DNA of 9,684 bases from assembly GCA_027063585.1 (NCBI GenBank), contig JAMORM010000042.1:1-9684 (forward strand), in the 5' to 3' direction. A program made the position numbers and the translations under genes. Positions 1 to 6,206 of the stretch are shown here, one piece after another (the stretch's first letter is position 1; each line of letters opens with the position of its first letter). Origin of the DNA: Sulfurimonas sp. GTDB taxonomy: Bacteria > Campylobacterota > Campylobacteria > Campylobacterales > Sulfurimonadaceae. The notes beneath the pieces were generated by a model. It saw nothing but the letters and a program-made list of their open reading frames with translations. It searched no databases and was not told the DNA's origin.

Positions 1-7
1 CCTTTTG

Positions 8-78
8 ACATAACGACTGTCTTGAGAAATAGTTTTGCCCGCTAGGGTAAACTATTTCTCTCCAAGTACTTGTTATGG
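8..78 (-). other. attC recombination site of an integron gene cassette
   Basis: This 71-base imperfect palindrome is read on the minus strand in the cassette direction. Seen: R'' box CCATAAC (78-72), a 5-base spacer, an L''-like CTTGGAG, a long stem (AGAAATAGTTT against AAACTATTTCT), a loop holding CCC-TAGC-GGG, an L'-like CTCAAG, and R' box GTTATGT (14-8). The L'' side carries extra unpaired bases relative to L' (CTTGGAG against CTCAAG), as expected for the extrahelical bases that orient attC folding. The stop codon of the cassette gene (TAA, 75-73) lies inside R'', as is common in cassettes. The cut is expected between G14 and T13, so bases 13 to 1 belong to the next cassette. Size and layout fit known attC sites. 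Confidence 0.88.
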
Positions 79-458
79 ATGAGTGTTAAGTAAATCGTTA
101 ACTTCCATATCAATTCTATCTATGTGTATTCCTGAATCGTAAATTTTATCAAAATCCCATTCATCTGGATTTAACCAAAAATTTCCTTTTACTTGTAGTC
201 GTTTTGCGAATTCTGGACTAAATTCTCGTGCAAATATAGATGCTTGTGACCATAAGTCAGATAATTCATGTTCTTTTTGTAAATCTCTAGGTTTGTTATG
301 TTCATTTCTCAAAATAATATATTGCTTTGTTTTTTGTAAAGCTTCACTTATTGCAACTAATGCTTTAGTTCGTTTTTCACTTGTAAAATGTCTTTCATCT
401 CGAAAATACTTTAACAATTCAGTTAAACCTTTTATCATAATTAATTTCCTTTCCATAA
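14..458 (-). mobile_element. Complete integron gene cassette (445 bases)
   Basis: The cassette runs on the minus strand from T458 (TTATGG, just after G459) to G14 at the attC cut. If it were excised as a circle, its own R' would read GTTATGG, the exact 7-of-7 reverse complement of its R'' box CCATAAC. The R' seen at the left end (GTTATGT) differs in its last base, because those six bases come from the neighbouring cassette. This agreement between two ends 380 bases apart fixes the boundaries. The cassette holds one gene with its own ribosome binding site and little else. It is the first in the array, next to the presumed attI and integrase gene. Confidence 0.85.
73..438 (-). CDS. Integron cassette protein of unknown function (121 aa)
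   Basis: I do not recognise this protein family. It begins MIKGLTELLKYFRDERHF and appears soluble: no signal peptide, no membrane segment, many charged residues, and an N-terminal part that looks helical (about residues 4-85). The C-terminal third is acidic and Trp/Asp-rich (around NPDEWDFDKIYDSG). I chose the ATG at 438 because AGGA lies 8 bases upstream (450-447). The in-frame ATG at 456 lies within the recombination core GTTATGG, would leave a very short leader, and adds only MERKLI. The stop TAA lies in the attC R'' box. As first cassette next to attI it is the one most likely to be expressed from an integron promoter. Its base composition resembles the surrounding genome, so there is no compositional sign of recent import. 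Confidence 0.8.
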   Translation of the reverse strand: MIKGLTELLKYFRDERHFTSEKRTKALVAISEALQKTKQYIILRNEHNKPRDLQKEHELSDLWSQASIFAREFSPEFAKRLQVKGNFWLNPDEWDFDKIYDSGIHIDRIDMEVNDLLNTHP

Positions 459-500
459 CTATTTATTCAACGGACATTCTAGCACAAATAACTCTTAAAA
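453..500 (-). other. attI: Presumptive attI insertion site (left part is the attI/cassette junction)
   Basis: The cassette joins the platform at GTTATGG on the minus strand (459-453), with the cut expected after G459. Upstream on the same strand is a second core-like match, GTTGAAT (471-465), which fits GTTRRRY exactly. attI sites have no conserved sequence outside the core, so the outer limit given here is nominal. Position is the main support: between a cassette ending in attC and a divergent integron integrase gene. No clear L-box inverted to the core is seen. Confidence 0.55.
462..478 (-). repeat. Inverted repeat arm 1 (AATGTCCGT + TGAATAAA)
   Basis: On the minus strand this arm reads AATGTCCGT directly followed by TGAATAAA. 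The partner arm at 646-666, on the plus strand, has the same 17 bases with TAAT inserted in the middle. This arm overlaps the -10 of the candidate cassette promoter and the presumptive attI. The pair may be integrase-binding or autoregulatory sites, but that is inference. Confidence 0.5.
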
Positions 501-504
501 ACAA
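476..504 (-). promoter_or_regulatory. Candidate cassette promoter (Pc)
   Basis: Read on the minus strand: TTGTTT (504-499), a 17-base gap, then TAGAAT (481-476) preceded by TGC, giving an extended -10 (TGCTAGAAT). The -10 matches the sigma-70 consensus at 5 of 6 positions and the -35 at 4 of 6. Transcription would start near 469, about 10 bases outside the cassette, and read straight into its gene. Platform-borne Pc promoters at or near attI are the rule in integrons. Because the window is AT-rich, chance matches are common, so this stays tentative. Confidence 0.45.
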
Positions 505-645
505 AATTAAATTCACACTGTCAATGTCCTTTTAATTTTAAAAATATAACAATTTGCCATATTTTTACTATTTTTTGTATATTTTGATTATTATGTTTAA
601 AAATAAAGTGTATTTATTGCTCTTTATATCATTTAAAAAAGACAA

Positions 646-666
646 AATGTCCGTTAATTGAATAAA
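646..666 (+). repeat. Inverted repeat arm 2 (AATGTCCGT, TAAT, TGAATAAA)
   Basis: This is the plus-strand partner of the arm at 462-478, carrying a 4-base TAAT insertion. It lies 46 bases upstream of the integrase start, so each arm sits just ahead of one of the two divergent genes. Further TGTCC copies occur nearby on the plus strand: AATGTCCTTTTAA at about 523-535, and TTGTCCCTTAAA at 686-697, directly before the integrase ribosome binding site. I see no convincing -10/-35 pair for the integrase gene in this AT-rich spacer. Confidence 0.5.
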
Positions 667-712
667 AAAGTATTAAAAAGACACTTTGTCCCTTAAAGTT
701 TTGGAGGTTGTT

Positions 713-1604
713 ATGTCTGGAAAGAAAAAATTGCTTGATATTGTTCGTGACAAGATACGTTTTAAACATTATAGTTTATCTACGGAAAAAACTTATGTGC
801 ATTGGATAAAGCACTATATACTCTTTCATAACAAAAAACATCCTGTTGAGATGGGTAAAAATGAGATCGAAGAATATTTGACCTTTCTTGCAACCAACAA
901 AAAAGTAAGTCCCACTACGCAGAACCAAGCTTTTGCGGCTATATTGTTTTTATATCGTGAAATTTTGGGTGTTGATATAAGTGAGTGGAATATTCAGGCT
1001 TTAAGGGCACATGAACGAAAGCATATACCCGTTGTTTTAACCAAAGATGAAGTACAAAAAGTTTTACATAATTTAAATGGCACATATAAACTAATGGTGA
1101 CTTTAATGTACGGATGTGGACTTCGGATGAGTGAGCTTTTAAATTTGCGAGTAAAAGACATAGATTTTGGGTTTGACAAAATATATATTTGGAACAGTAA
1201 ATCTCTCAAGGATAGAACGATACCCTTGCCATTAAAGCTTAAAGATGAATTAAGAATACAAATAAAACAGGTACAAGATATACATAATGTAGATATACAG
1301 GGAGGATTTGGAAATGTTTACATTCCCTTCGCTTTATCGAAAAAATATAAAGACAGCAGCACAAAAAGCCAACTTAAACAAGCGAGTCACTTCGCATATA
1401 TTTAGGCACAGTTATGCTACGCATTTACTTCAAGCAGGTATAGACTTAAGAAGTATTCAAGAGCTTTTAGGGCATAAATCTGTGGAAACTAGTTTGAGGT
1501 TACACCACACTTTCGCTTTAGCGACGGTGGTATCGGCATTTAGTGCCAGACACGTCGTCAGTGAAATGAACAAAGCAAAACTCATAAGTCCTTTGGACTT
1601 TTAA
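713..1604 (+). pseudogene. intI: Integron integrase (IntI family tyrosine recombinase), inactivated by a frameshifting deletion and a segmental replacement
   Basis: Integron integrases insert and excise cassettes at attI and attC. The start is ATG 713, with GGAGG at 703-707. Residues 1-213 align well with IntI from memory: an N-terminal SAM-like domain (HYSLSTEKTYVHWIKHYILF), then the catalytic Arg (about 138, in GCGLRMSELL) and a Lys region (SLKDRTIPLP). At 1347-1352 the reading frame jumps. Frame 2 ends in the IntI-typical FALSKKYK, and homology resumes one frame over at [10 protein letters not shown]. About 40 residues are missing, most of the IntI-specific insert with the EW..FPS..DPRSG..RRHH type of motif. 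The catalytic HxxR (HIFRH, from 1395) and GH (1470-1475) remain, but the expected T-M-I-Y-T-H stretch with the Tyr nucleophile is replaced by 20 unrelated codons (1491-1550). The true C-terminus, [17 protein letters not shown], then follows. Without a frameshift, translation stops at 1405. Confidence 0.88.
1491..1550 (+). repeat. 60-base palindromic segment embedded in the integrase 3' end
   Basis: This segment lies between codons for SVET and HVVSEMN, where homologues have about five codons (T-M-I-Y-T). It is richer in G+C than its surroundings and holds two adjacent hairpins. The first pairs ACCAC (1504-1508) and TCGC (1513-1516) with GCGA (1521-1524) and GTGGT (1527-1531). The second pairs GGCA (1535-1538) with TGCC (1544-1547). 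It keeps the local reading frame open as 20 codons. No target duplication is visible. It could be a small mobile palindromic element inserted with loss of about 15 bases, or filler DNA from a repair event. Origin unknown. Confidence 0.55.
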
Positions 1605-1616
1605 AAAGGCACAAGA

Positions 1617-3161
1617 ATGATAGAAAGATTTTATTTAAAAGATTATTTGAGTTTTAAAGAAGCGGAGCTTAATTTGCAATCAGGTCTGGTTGTGTTTACC
1701 GGTCCCAGCGGGAGCGGGAAGTCTATACTAATGGAGTCTATACTCTCATCACTCGGAGGTGCGTCTTGTGATGCTTCTGTTTGTGAAGCAAGTGTTACCT
1801 GGACGATTGATGAAGATGAGTGCGGCATTGAAAATGATGATATCAACGTGTTTAAACACATCAAAAAAGAAAAATCACGTTACTTTATAAACAATCAAAG
1901 CCTTTCTCGCAAGTCTATCAGCCGGGTTGCATCTCAGTATCTTCGTCATTTGAGTTTAAAAGACTTCAGTGATTTTGAAAATGAAAATCTACTTGATATT
2001 TTAGACAAAAGAGCAGAGAACAAGTCTCAAAAAATTGTGAAGCTAAAAGAGTCCTATAAAAAGAGCTTTTTTGAATACCAAGAGGTCAAAAGAGCGTTAC
2101 ATGTAATAGAAGAAGAAGAGAGAAAAATTGTTGAGTTAAAAGAGTTTGCAGCGTATGAGATAAAAAAAATACAAGATATAAACCCGACTGTTGGAGAAGA
2201 TGACGAGCTTTTGCAAATAAAAAAAGAGCTTTCTAAAAAAGAAAAAGTTTTAGGTAGTATAGAGTCTGCGAGTGAAATTTTCAATTATGAACATTTGGTT
2301 TCAACTGCGTTAGAGGCATTGGATGAGCAGAGCAGTTTTTTTGACGATGCTATGAACGAGCTTCGAGGCATTTTAGAGAGTGCACAGGAGCGTTTTAGTG
2401 CGCTTGATGACGTTGATGTAGAAGAGGTGCTTAACCGTATAGAAGAGCTAAGTGGACTCAAGCGCAGATACGGCAGCATAGAAGAAGCACTGGAGTATAA
2501 AAAACAAAAAGAGTTAGAGCTGCAAAAATATGAAAACATAGAAGTGGCAAAAAATGATTTACATGTAAGATATGAAAAGCTCTCTTTACAGGTCAAAGAG
2601 CTTGCAGGGGAGTTGAGTGCTTTACGAGCCAAAGCTTTACCAGGATTTGTTAAAGATTTGAATAGTTACCTGAACAGCTTGTATTTAAGAGACGCAAAAA
2701 TCCACATGGAGAAGGTAAATTATGATCTACACGGGCAAGATAAATTGGAGATTGAGCTTAATGAAGCACAACTTTCCAAAATAAGTACGGGCGAGTTTAA
2801 CAGGCTCCGTTTGGCAGTTCTGGCTTTAAAGTCAGAGTTTATGAACAGTAATGGCGGAGTGCTGATGCTTGATGAGATAGATGCAAATCTCAGTGGTGAA
2901 GAGTCTATGAGCGTTGCAAAGGTATTAAAACAGCTCTCTAAACATTTTCAGATTTTTGTTATTTCACACCAACCACAGCTTACTTCTATGGGTGATCAGC
3001 ACTTTTTGGTCTATAAAGATGGTAAAATATCAAAAACAAAAGAGCTCAGCATGGATGAACGTGTAGATGAAATAGCTAGAATAATAAGTGGTGAAAGTAT
3101 TTCAAAAGAGGCTAAAAAGTTTGCCAAAGAGCTGTTGGAGGCAAATAGATGTGTTTCGTGA
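1617..3161 (+). CDS. recN: DNA repair protein RecN
   Basis: RecN is an SMC-like ATPase that acts at DNA double-strand breaks, tethering ends for RecA-dependent recombination. Seen: Walker A GPSGSGKS (residues 29-36) after an SMC-type opening (FYLKDYLSFKEAELNL), a long charged coiled-coil middle (about 130-340), a signature motif in the form KISTGEFNRLRLA (388-400), Walker B GVLMLDEID (414-422), and an H-loop in VISHQPQ (His451). At 514 residues it is slightly shorter than many bacterial RecN proteins (about 550) and its signature departs from LSGGE, so the family is clear but the form is divergent. The start at 1617 has AAGG at 1606-1609. It lies 12 bases after the integrase remnant, with no room for a promoter of its own unless one lies inside intI. 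In relatives recN usually follows nadK, which is not seen here. Confidence 0.93.
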   Translation: MIERFYLKDYLSFKEAELNLQSGLVVFTGPSGSGKSILMESILSSLGGASCDASVCEASVTWTIDEDECGIENDDINVFKHIKKEKSRYFINNQSLSRKSISRVASQYLRHLSLKDFSDFENENLLDILDKRAENKSQKIVKLKESYKKSFFEYQEVKRALHVIEEEERKIVELKEFAAYEIKKIQDINPTVGEDDELLQIKKELSKKEKVLGSIESASEIFNYEHLVSTALEALDEQSSFFDDAMNELRGILESAQERFSALDDVDVEEVLNRIEELSGLKRRYGSIEEALEYKKQKELELQKYENIEVAKNDLHVRYEKLSLQVKELAGELSALRAKALPGFVKDLNSYLNSLYLRDAKIHMEKVNYDLHGQDKLEIELNEAQLSKISTGEFNRLRLAVLALKSEFMNSNGGVLMLDEIDANLSGEESMSVAKVLKQLSKHFQIFVISHQPQLTSMGDQHFLVYKDGKISKTKELSMDERVDEIARIISGESISKEAKKFAKELLEANRCVS

Positions 3162-3319
3162 TTTCAACTGTAGGACTGTTTTTAGCCTACAACTTTTATA
3201 ATGCGGGCAATATGCTTTTAGCAGGCGGGTCTGTGTTGGTTTCTATGGTTTTTATTTTTTTAATGATACGAAACATATTACATGTAAAGAAAATAAGAGA
3301 AGAAAAAAATGATAATTGA
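3149..3319 (+). CDS. Small two-helix membrane protein of unknown function (56 aa)
   Basis: This short open frame begins MCFVISTVGLFLAYNFYNAG and ends KKIREEKNDN. It has two hydrophobic segments (about residues 3-18 and 22-42) joined by a short Asn/Gly turn, then a basic and acidic hydrophilic tail, as in small inner-membrane hairpin proteins. Support for its being real: GGAG at 3137-3140, 8 bases before the ATG; a 13-base overlap with the end of recN; an 11-base overlap with the start of tatD. It fills the otherwise empty space between them. I do not recognise a family. Confidence 0.72.
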   Translation: MCFVISTVGLFLAYNFYNAGNMLLAGGSVLVSMVFIFLMIRNILHVKKIREEKNDN

Positions 3320-4085
3320 TACCCATATACATTTGGATGATGTAAGATATGATGAAGATTTGGATAAAGTGCTTGAGCGTGCTCGTGAGGGTGGAGTGAA
3401 GCGTTTTATTATCCCCGGAGCAGATTTGAGCACTTTGGAAAAAGCTATAAGTATTGCTGAGCATTACGAGGATGTATATTTTGCTATCGGGGTGCATCCT
3501 TATGACATTGATGGTTTTGACATAAGATACTTTGAAAAGTATGTAGGGCATAAAAAGTGCGTAGCTATCGGTGAGTGCGGAATGGATTATTTTCGTCTTG
3601 AAGGTAGTGATGAGGAAAAAGCACAGGAGAAAGAGGCGCAGGCAAAAGTTTTTATAGCACAGATAGAGTTTGCCAAAAAATATAAAAAACCTTTGATAGT
3701 CCATATTCGTAATGCTTCACATGATTCTAAAATGATACTTTTAGAGCATGGTGCAAGTGAAATCGGTGGTGTATTGCACTGCTTTAATGCAGATGATGAG
3801 CTGTTGAGTCTTGCAAATGAGAATTTTTATTTCGGCATAGGGGGTGTTTTAACCTTTAAAAATGCCAAAAAACTTGTAAATATTCTGCCTAAAATACCAA
3901 AAGAAAAACTCATTATAGAGACTGACGGACCTTATTTGACTCCTACACCGCATCGCGGAGAGCGAAATGAACCGCTTTATACAACTTTTGTGGCACAAAA
4001 AATGGCAGAAATTTTAGAAATCCCAAGAGAAGAAATAGAGAAAATAACTACGAAAAATGCCCTGAAACTCTTTCATATTTCTTAA
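3309..4085 (+). CDS. tatD: TatD family metal-dependent deoxyribonuclease
   Basis: TatD proteins are cytoplasmic TIM-barrel hydrolases with 3'-5' DNase activity, linked to DNA repair and DNA breakdown. The expected metal ligands are all present: HxH in IDTHIHLDD (His6, His8), Glu89 in IGECGMDYF, His132 in VHIRNA, His157 in LHCFN, and Asp206 in ETDGPYLTP. The length of 258 residues is normal for the family. The start at 3309 is the first codon of the conserved MIIDTHIHL opening and overlaps the upstream small gene by 11 bases; only a weak AAGAGAAG-type ribosome site precedes it. Association with recN in one transcription unit fits a DNA-metabolism role. The next gene follows after an 84-base gap with its own candidate promoter. 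Confidence 0.95.
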   Translation: MIIDTHIHLDDVRYDEDLDKVLERAREGGVKRFIIPGADLSTLEKAISIAEHYEDVYFAIGVHPYDIDGFDIRYFEKYVGHKKCVAIGECGMDYFRLEGSDEEKAQEKEAQAKVFIAQIEFAKKYKKPLIVHIRNASHDSKMILLEHGASEIGGVLHCFNADDELLSLANENFYFGIGGVLTFKNAKKLVNILPKIPKEKLIIETDGPYLTPTPHRGERNEPLYTTFVAQKMAEILEIPREEIEKITTKNALKLFHIS

Positions 4086-4101
4086 TATTAAATCAGATAC
4101 A

Positions 4102-4130
4102 ACTTTTTTTAATACAATTTTAGATAAAAT
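4102..4130 (+). promoter_or_regulatory. Candidate promoter of the envelope operon
   Basis: The 84-base gap between tatD and the transglycosylase gene is very AT-rich. It contains TAAAAT (4125-4130) with a T-rich tract upstream (ACTTTTTTT, 4102-4110) at roughly -35 spacing, and an alternative TACAAT (4113-4118). Campylobacterota sigma-70 promoters often have a good -10 and a T-rich upstream region in place of a -35. This is the only gap in 4.0-9.7 kb long enough for a promoter outside coding sequence. Confidence 0.4.
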
Positions 4131-4169
4131 AGCATACATTAAAAAAAATTAAAACTAAAAAAGTTGTCT

Positions 4170-5393
4170 ATGATTAAATATATATTAACCTTATGTTTCC
4201 CGTTATTACTTATGGCTAATTTGACGTATGAATCAAATTATAATAAAGAGTTGGCACTGTTAGACTCGTTTGATATAGAACCTTCATTTTTATATGATCC
4301 GATTATGAATAAAATGAAATCCAAAACTTTGGCAAAAAACAAGCACTTTTTCAAGGCGATGGAGGAGGCATATTTATTTATTCCTGCAATAAAAAGCACT
4401 CTTTCAAAATATAATGTTCCTCAAGAATTTCTATATCTTGCTATGGCTGAATCAAACTTTCATACAAAAGCTTACTCTCGCAAAAGAGCAGCCGGGTTAT
4501 GGCAGTTTATGCCGGCAACAGGAAAACTTTTTCATTTGAAAATAGATGAGTATGTAGATGAAAGACGTGATCTAATCAAATCAACCGAGGCAGCGGCAAA
4601 GTATCTCTCAGCACTTCATAAAAGATTTGGCAAGTGGTATTTGGCCGCCATTGCATACAACTGCGGTGGCGGTGCGCTGAATAAGGCAATCAGAAAAGCA
4701 AAAACAGATGATCTTTCTGTACTGCTTGATTCAAAAAAGCACTATATTCCAAGAGAGAGCCGTTACTATATACGAAAAATAGTTGCGTTGGCACTTATAG
4801 GCAGCGATGAACAGTATATGTTACACAGTGAGTATGAGTACCTTTTAAACCGTGCTAATGCTTACTCCATTGCAACGATTAAACTGCCTAGAGGGGAGTC
4901 GTTAACGAGACTTTCAAAACTGATTCATATTCCGCTAAAAGACCTGAAAAAGCTTAACAGACATTTGAAATATGACTTTGTTCCACCTTATTCCAAAGGC
5001 TATGATGTCTATATTCCCTATATTAAACTTGCTGAGTATAAACAAAAGTATTATAAAGAGCCTATGCAAAACTTTTACAAGGTGCATGTAGTAAGACGCG
5101 GAGATAATTTGTCTCGCATAGGAAAAAAATATGGTGTTTCTTATAAAGTTATTAAAGATTTTAATAAATTACGAAGCAATCGTTTGAAAATAAGACAAAA
5201 ATTGATTATTCCGATAGCTAAAAAAAGCAAGCATCAAAAATTTCAAAGTAAATACTACTATATGGTAAAAAGAGGAGATTCTTTAGAATCCATTGCTAGA
5301 GCGCATAAAATAAGCATAAGAAATATACGCGCACAAAACAACATTAAAGGCTCTTTAATTCGAGTCGGTGAGAGGTTGAAACTGTATGAGTAA
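4170..5393 (+). CDS. mltD: Membrane-bound lytic murein transglycosylase with LysM repeats (MltD type)
   Basis: The enzyme cleaves the MurNAc-GlcNAc bond of peptidoglycan with formation of anhydromuramic acid, acting outside the inner membrane. Seen, numbered from ATG 4170: a signal peptide ([15 protein letters not shown]); a SLT domain (about 82-190) with catalytic Glu94 in AMAESNF, then [17 protein letters not shown] and AIAYNCGGG; and two C-terminal LysM repeats (about 303-348 and 362-405) starting [12 protein letters not shown] and [11 protein letters not shown] further LysM-like stretch (about 234-283) starts IKLPRGESL and is more degenerate. There is no lipobox at the signal end, so a soluble or signal-anchored form is likely, unlike lipoprotein MltD of E. 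coli. A TTG at 4164 is an alternative start. Its last 8 bases overlap rlpA. Confidence 0.92.
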   Translation: MIKYILTLCFPLLLMANLTYESNYNKELALLDSFDIEPSFLYDPIMNKMKSKTLAKNKHFFKAMEEAYLFIPAIKSTLSKYNVPQEFLYLAMAESNFHTKAYSRKRAAGLWQFMPATGKLFHLKIDEYVDERRDLIKSTEAAAKYLSALHKRFGKWYLAAIAYNCGGGALNKAIRKAKTDDLSVLLDSKKHYIPRESRYYIRKIVALALIGSDEQYMLHSEYEYLLNRANAYSIATIKLPRGESLTRLSKLIHIPLKDLKKLNRHLKYDFVPPYSKGYDVYIPYIKLAEYKQKYYKEPMQNFYKVHVVRRGDNLSRIGKKYGVSYKVIKDFNKLRSNRLKIRQKLIIPIAKKSKHQKFQSKYYYMVKRGDSLESIARAHKISIRNIRAQNNIKGSLIRVGERLKLYE

Positions 5394-6204
5394 ATTATTT
5401 TTTGTTTTAGTAATCGGCAGCGTTTTATTTATGAGTGGATGTAGTACGAGAAGTTACAGCGGCTACAAACATTACAAATATTCTGAACCGACTTATTACA
5501 GTGATGATAAAAGTGTGTACAGGTCGACATATGACAGAAAAAAATACTCTCATCCTACGATGCGTCCTTATGTGGTACATGGTAAACGCTACTATCCGAC
5601 AGTTGTGAGTGTTGGAGACAGATTTAGAGGCAATGCAAGCTGGTACGGTCCTGATTTTCATGGAAAATTTACCTCGAATGGTGAGAGATACAACATGTGG
5701 GATATGACAGCCGCACATAAAACACTGCCGATGAATACGATTGTCAAAGTTACAAACAGAAGAAACGGCAAAAGTACGGTTGTGCGTATTAACGACAGAG
5801 GCCCTTTTGTATCTACAAGAATTATAGATCTTTCAAAAGCTGCAGCATCAAAAATCAACATGATAGGCACAGGAACTGCCCCTGTAACACTTGAAGTACT
5901 CGGATTTGCGGGCAAAGGCAAAAATAAGATTCCAAGTACACGGCAGTTGAAAAAATCACCAAAAAGGATGCAACTAGGTGGATTTGCACTGCAAATTGCA
6001 TCTTTTTCAAACATAAACGGTGCAATAAAGACACAAGAAAAATATAATAATACGGATGGATACACAACAGTTATTAAAGATATGCAAGGTGCAAACGGCA
6101 GAATGTTTAAAGTTTGGCTTAAAGGCTTCAAAAGTGAGCACGAAGCAAGAGATTATAAAGCAAACGGCATATTTAAAGGTGCATTCATAGTGAGAGAGGA
6201 TTGA
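5386..6204 (+). CDS. rlpA: RlpA septal ring lytic transglycosylase lipoprotein
   Basis: RlpA is an outer-membrane lipoprotein; in Pseudomonas aeruginosa it cleaves denuded glycan strands at the septum. Seen: a lipoprotein signal ending in FMSGC (lipidated Cys19); a Tyr/Ser/Lys-rich linker (about 20-80); a double-psi beta-barrel domain (about 82-172) with [24 protein letters not shown] and [10 protein letters not shown]; and a C-terminal SPOR domain (about 197-270, starting [10 protein letters not shown]) of the kind that binds denuded glycans. Candidate catalytic residues are His111 and Asp137. The gene starts inside the end of mltD (ATGAGTAA, 8-base overlap), so the two wall enzymes are probably translationally coupled, matching their shared substrate. 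Confidence 0.94.
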   Translation: MSKLFFVLVIGSVLFMSGCSTRSYSGYKHYKYSEPTYYSDDKSVYRSTYDRKKYSHPTMRPYVVHGKRYYPTVVSVGDRFRGNASWYGPDFHGKFTSNGERYNMWDMTAAHKTLPMNTIVKVTNRRNGKSTVVRINDRGPFVSTRIIDLSKAAASKINMIGTGTAPVTLEVLGFAGKGKNKIPSTRQLKKSPKRMQLGGFALQIASFSNINGAIKTQEKYNNTDGYTTVIKDMQGANGRMFKVWLKGFKSEHEARDYKANGIFKGAFIVRED

Positions 6205-6206
6205 AA

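Noticed and set aside
439..456. ATG at 456 as the start of the cassette gene
   Set aside because: It lies inside the recombination core GTTATGG with no ribosome site upstream; AGGA is well placed for the ATG at 438.
519..524. Perfect TTGACA on the minus strand as the -35 of the cassette promoter
   Set aside because: At 16 to 18 bases spacing there is only TTTTTA-like sequence and no reasonable -10. The TTGTTT/TGCTAGAAT pair closer to the cassette fits better.
710..716. GTTATGT over the integrase start codon, identical to the R' core at 14-8
   Set aside because: A seven-base match that contains ATG is likely by chance here, and there is no palindrome or partner box around it to make an attC or attI.
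994..1209. Open frame on the minus strand within the integrase gene, and similar antisense frames inside recN, rlpA and hisB
   Set aside because: They lack ribosome sites, have biased, low-complexity or Cys/Ser-rich translations, and lie opposite genes with clear family motifs.
1586..1602. AAGTCC-TTT-GGACTT followed by a T-run as an intrinsic terminator after intI
   Set aside because: The stem is only 6 bp, AT-containing, and lies in codons for the conserved C-terminus ISPLDF. It is kept only as a possible modifier of readthrough into recN.
1308..1604. A separate 98-residue gene starting at ATG 1308
   Set aside because: A GGAGG-like GGGAGG does precede it, but its first 13 residues are the shifted frame of the integrase FGNVYIPF region and the rest is the integrase C-terminal half, so it is a fragment of the broken gene. 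A small translated C-terminal piece is possible but would lack the catalytic Tyr.
4099..4167. Inverted repeat ACAACTTTTTT / AAAAAAGTTGT between tatD and mltD as terminator or operator
   Set aside because: The loop is 47 bases, the arms are mostly A/T runs, and the second arm overlaps the likely start region. It is probably compositional.
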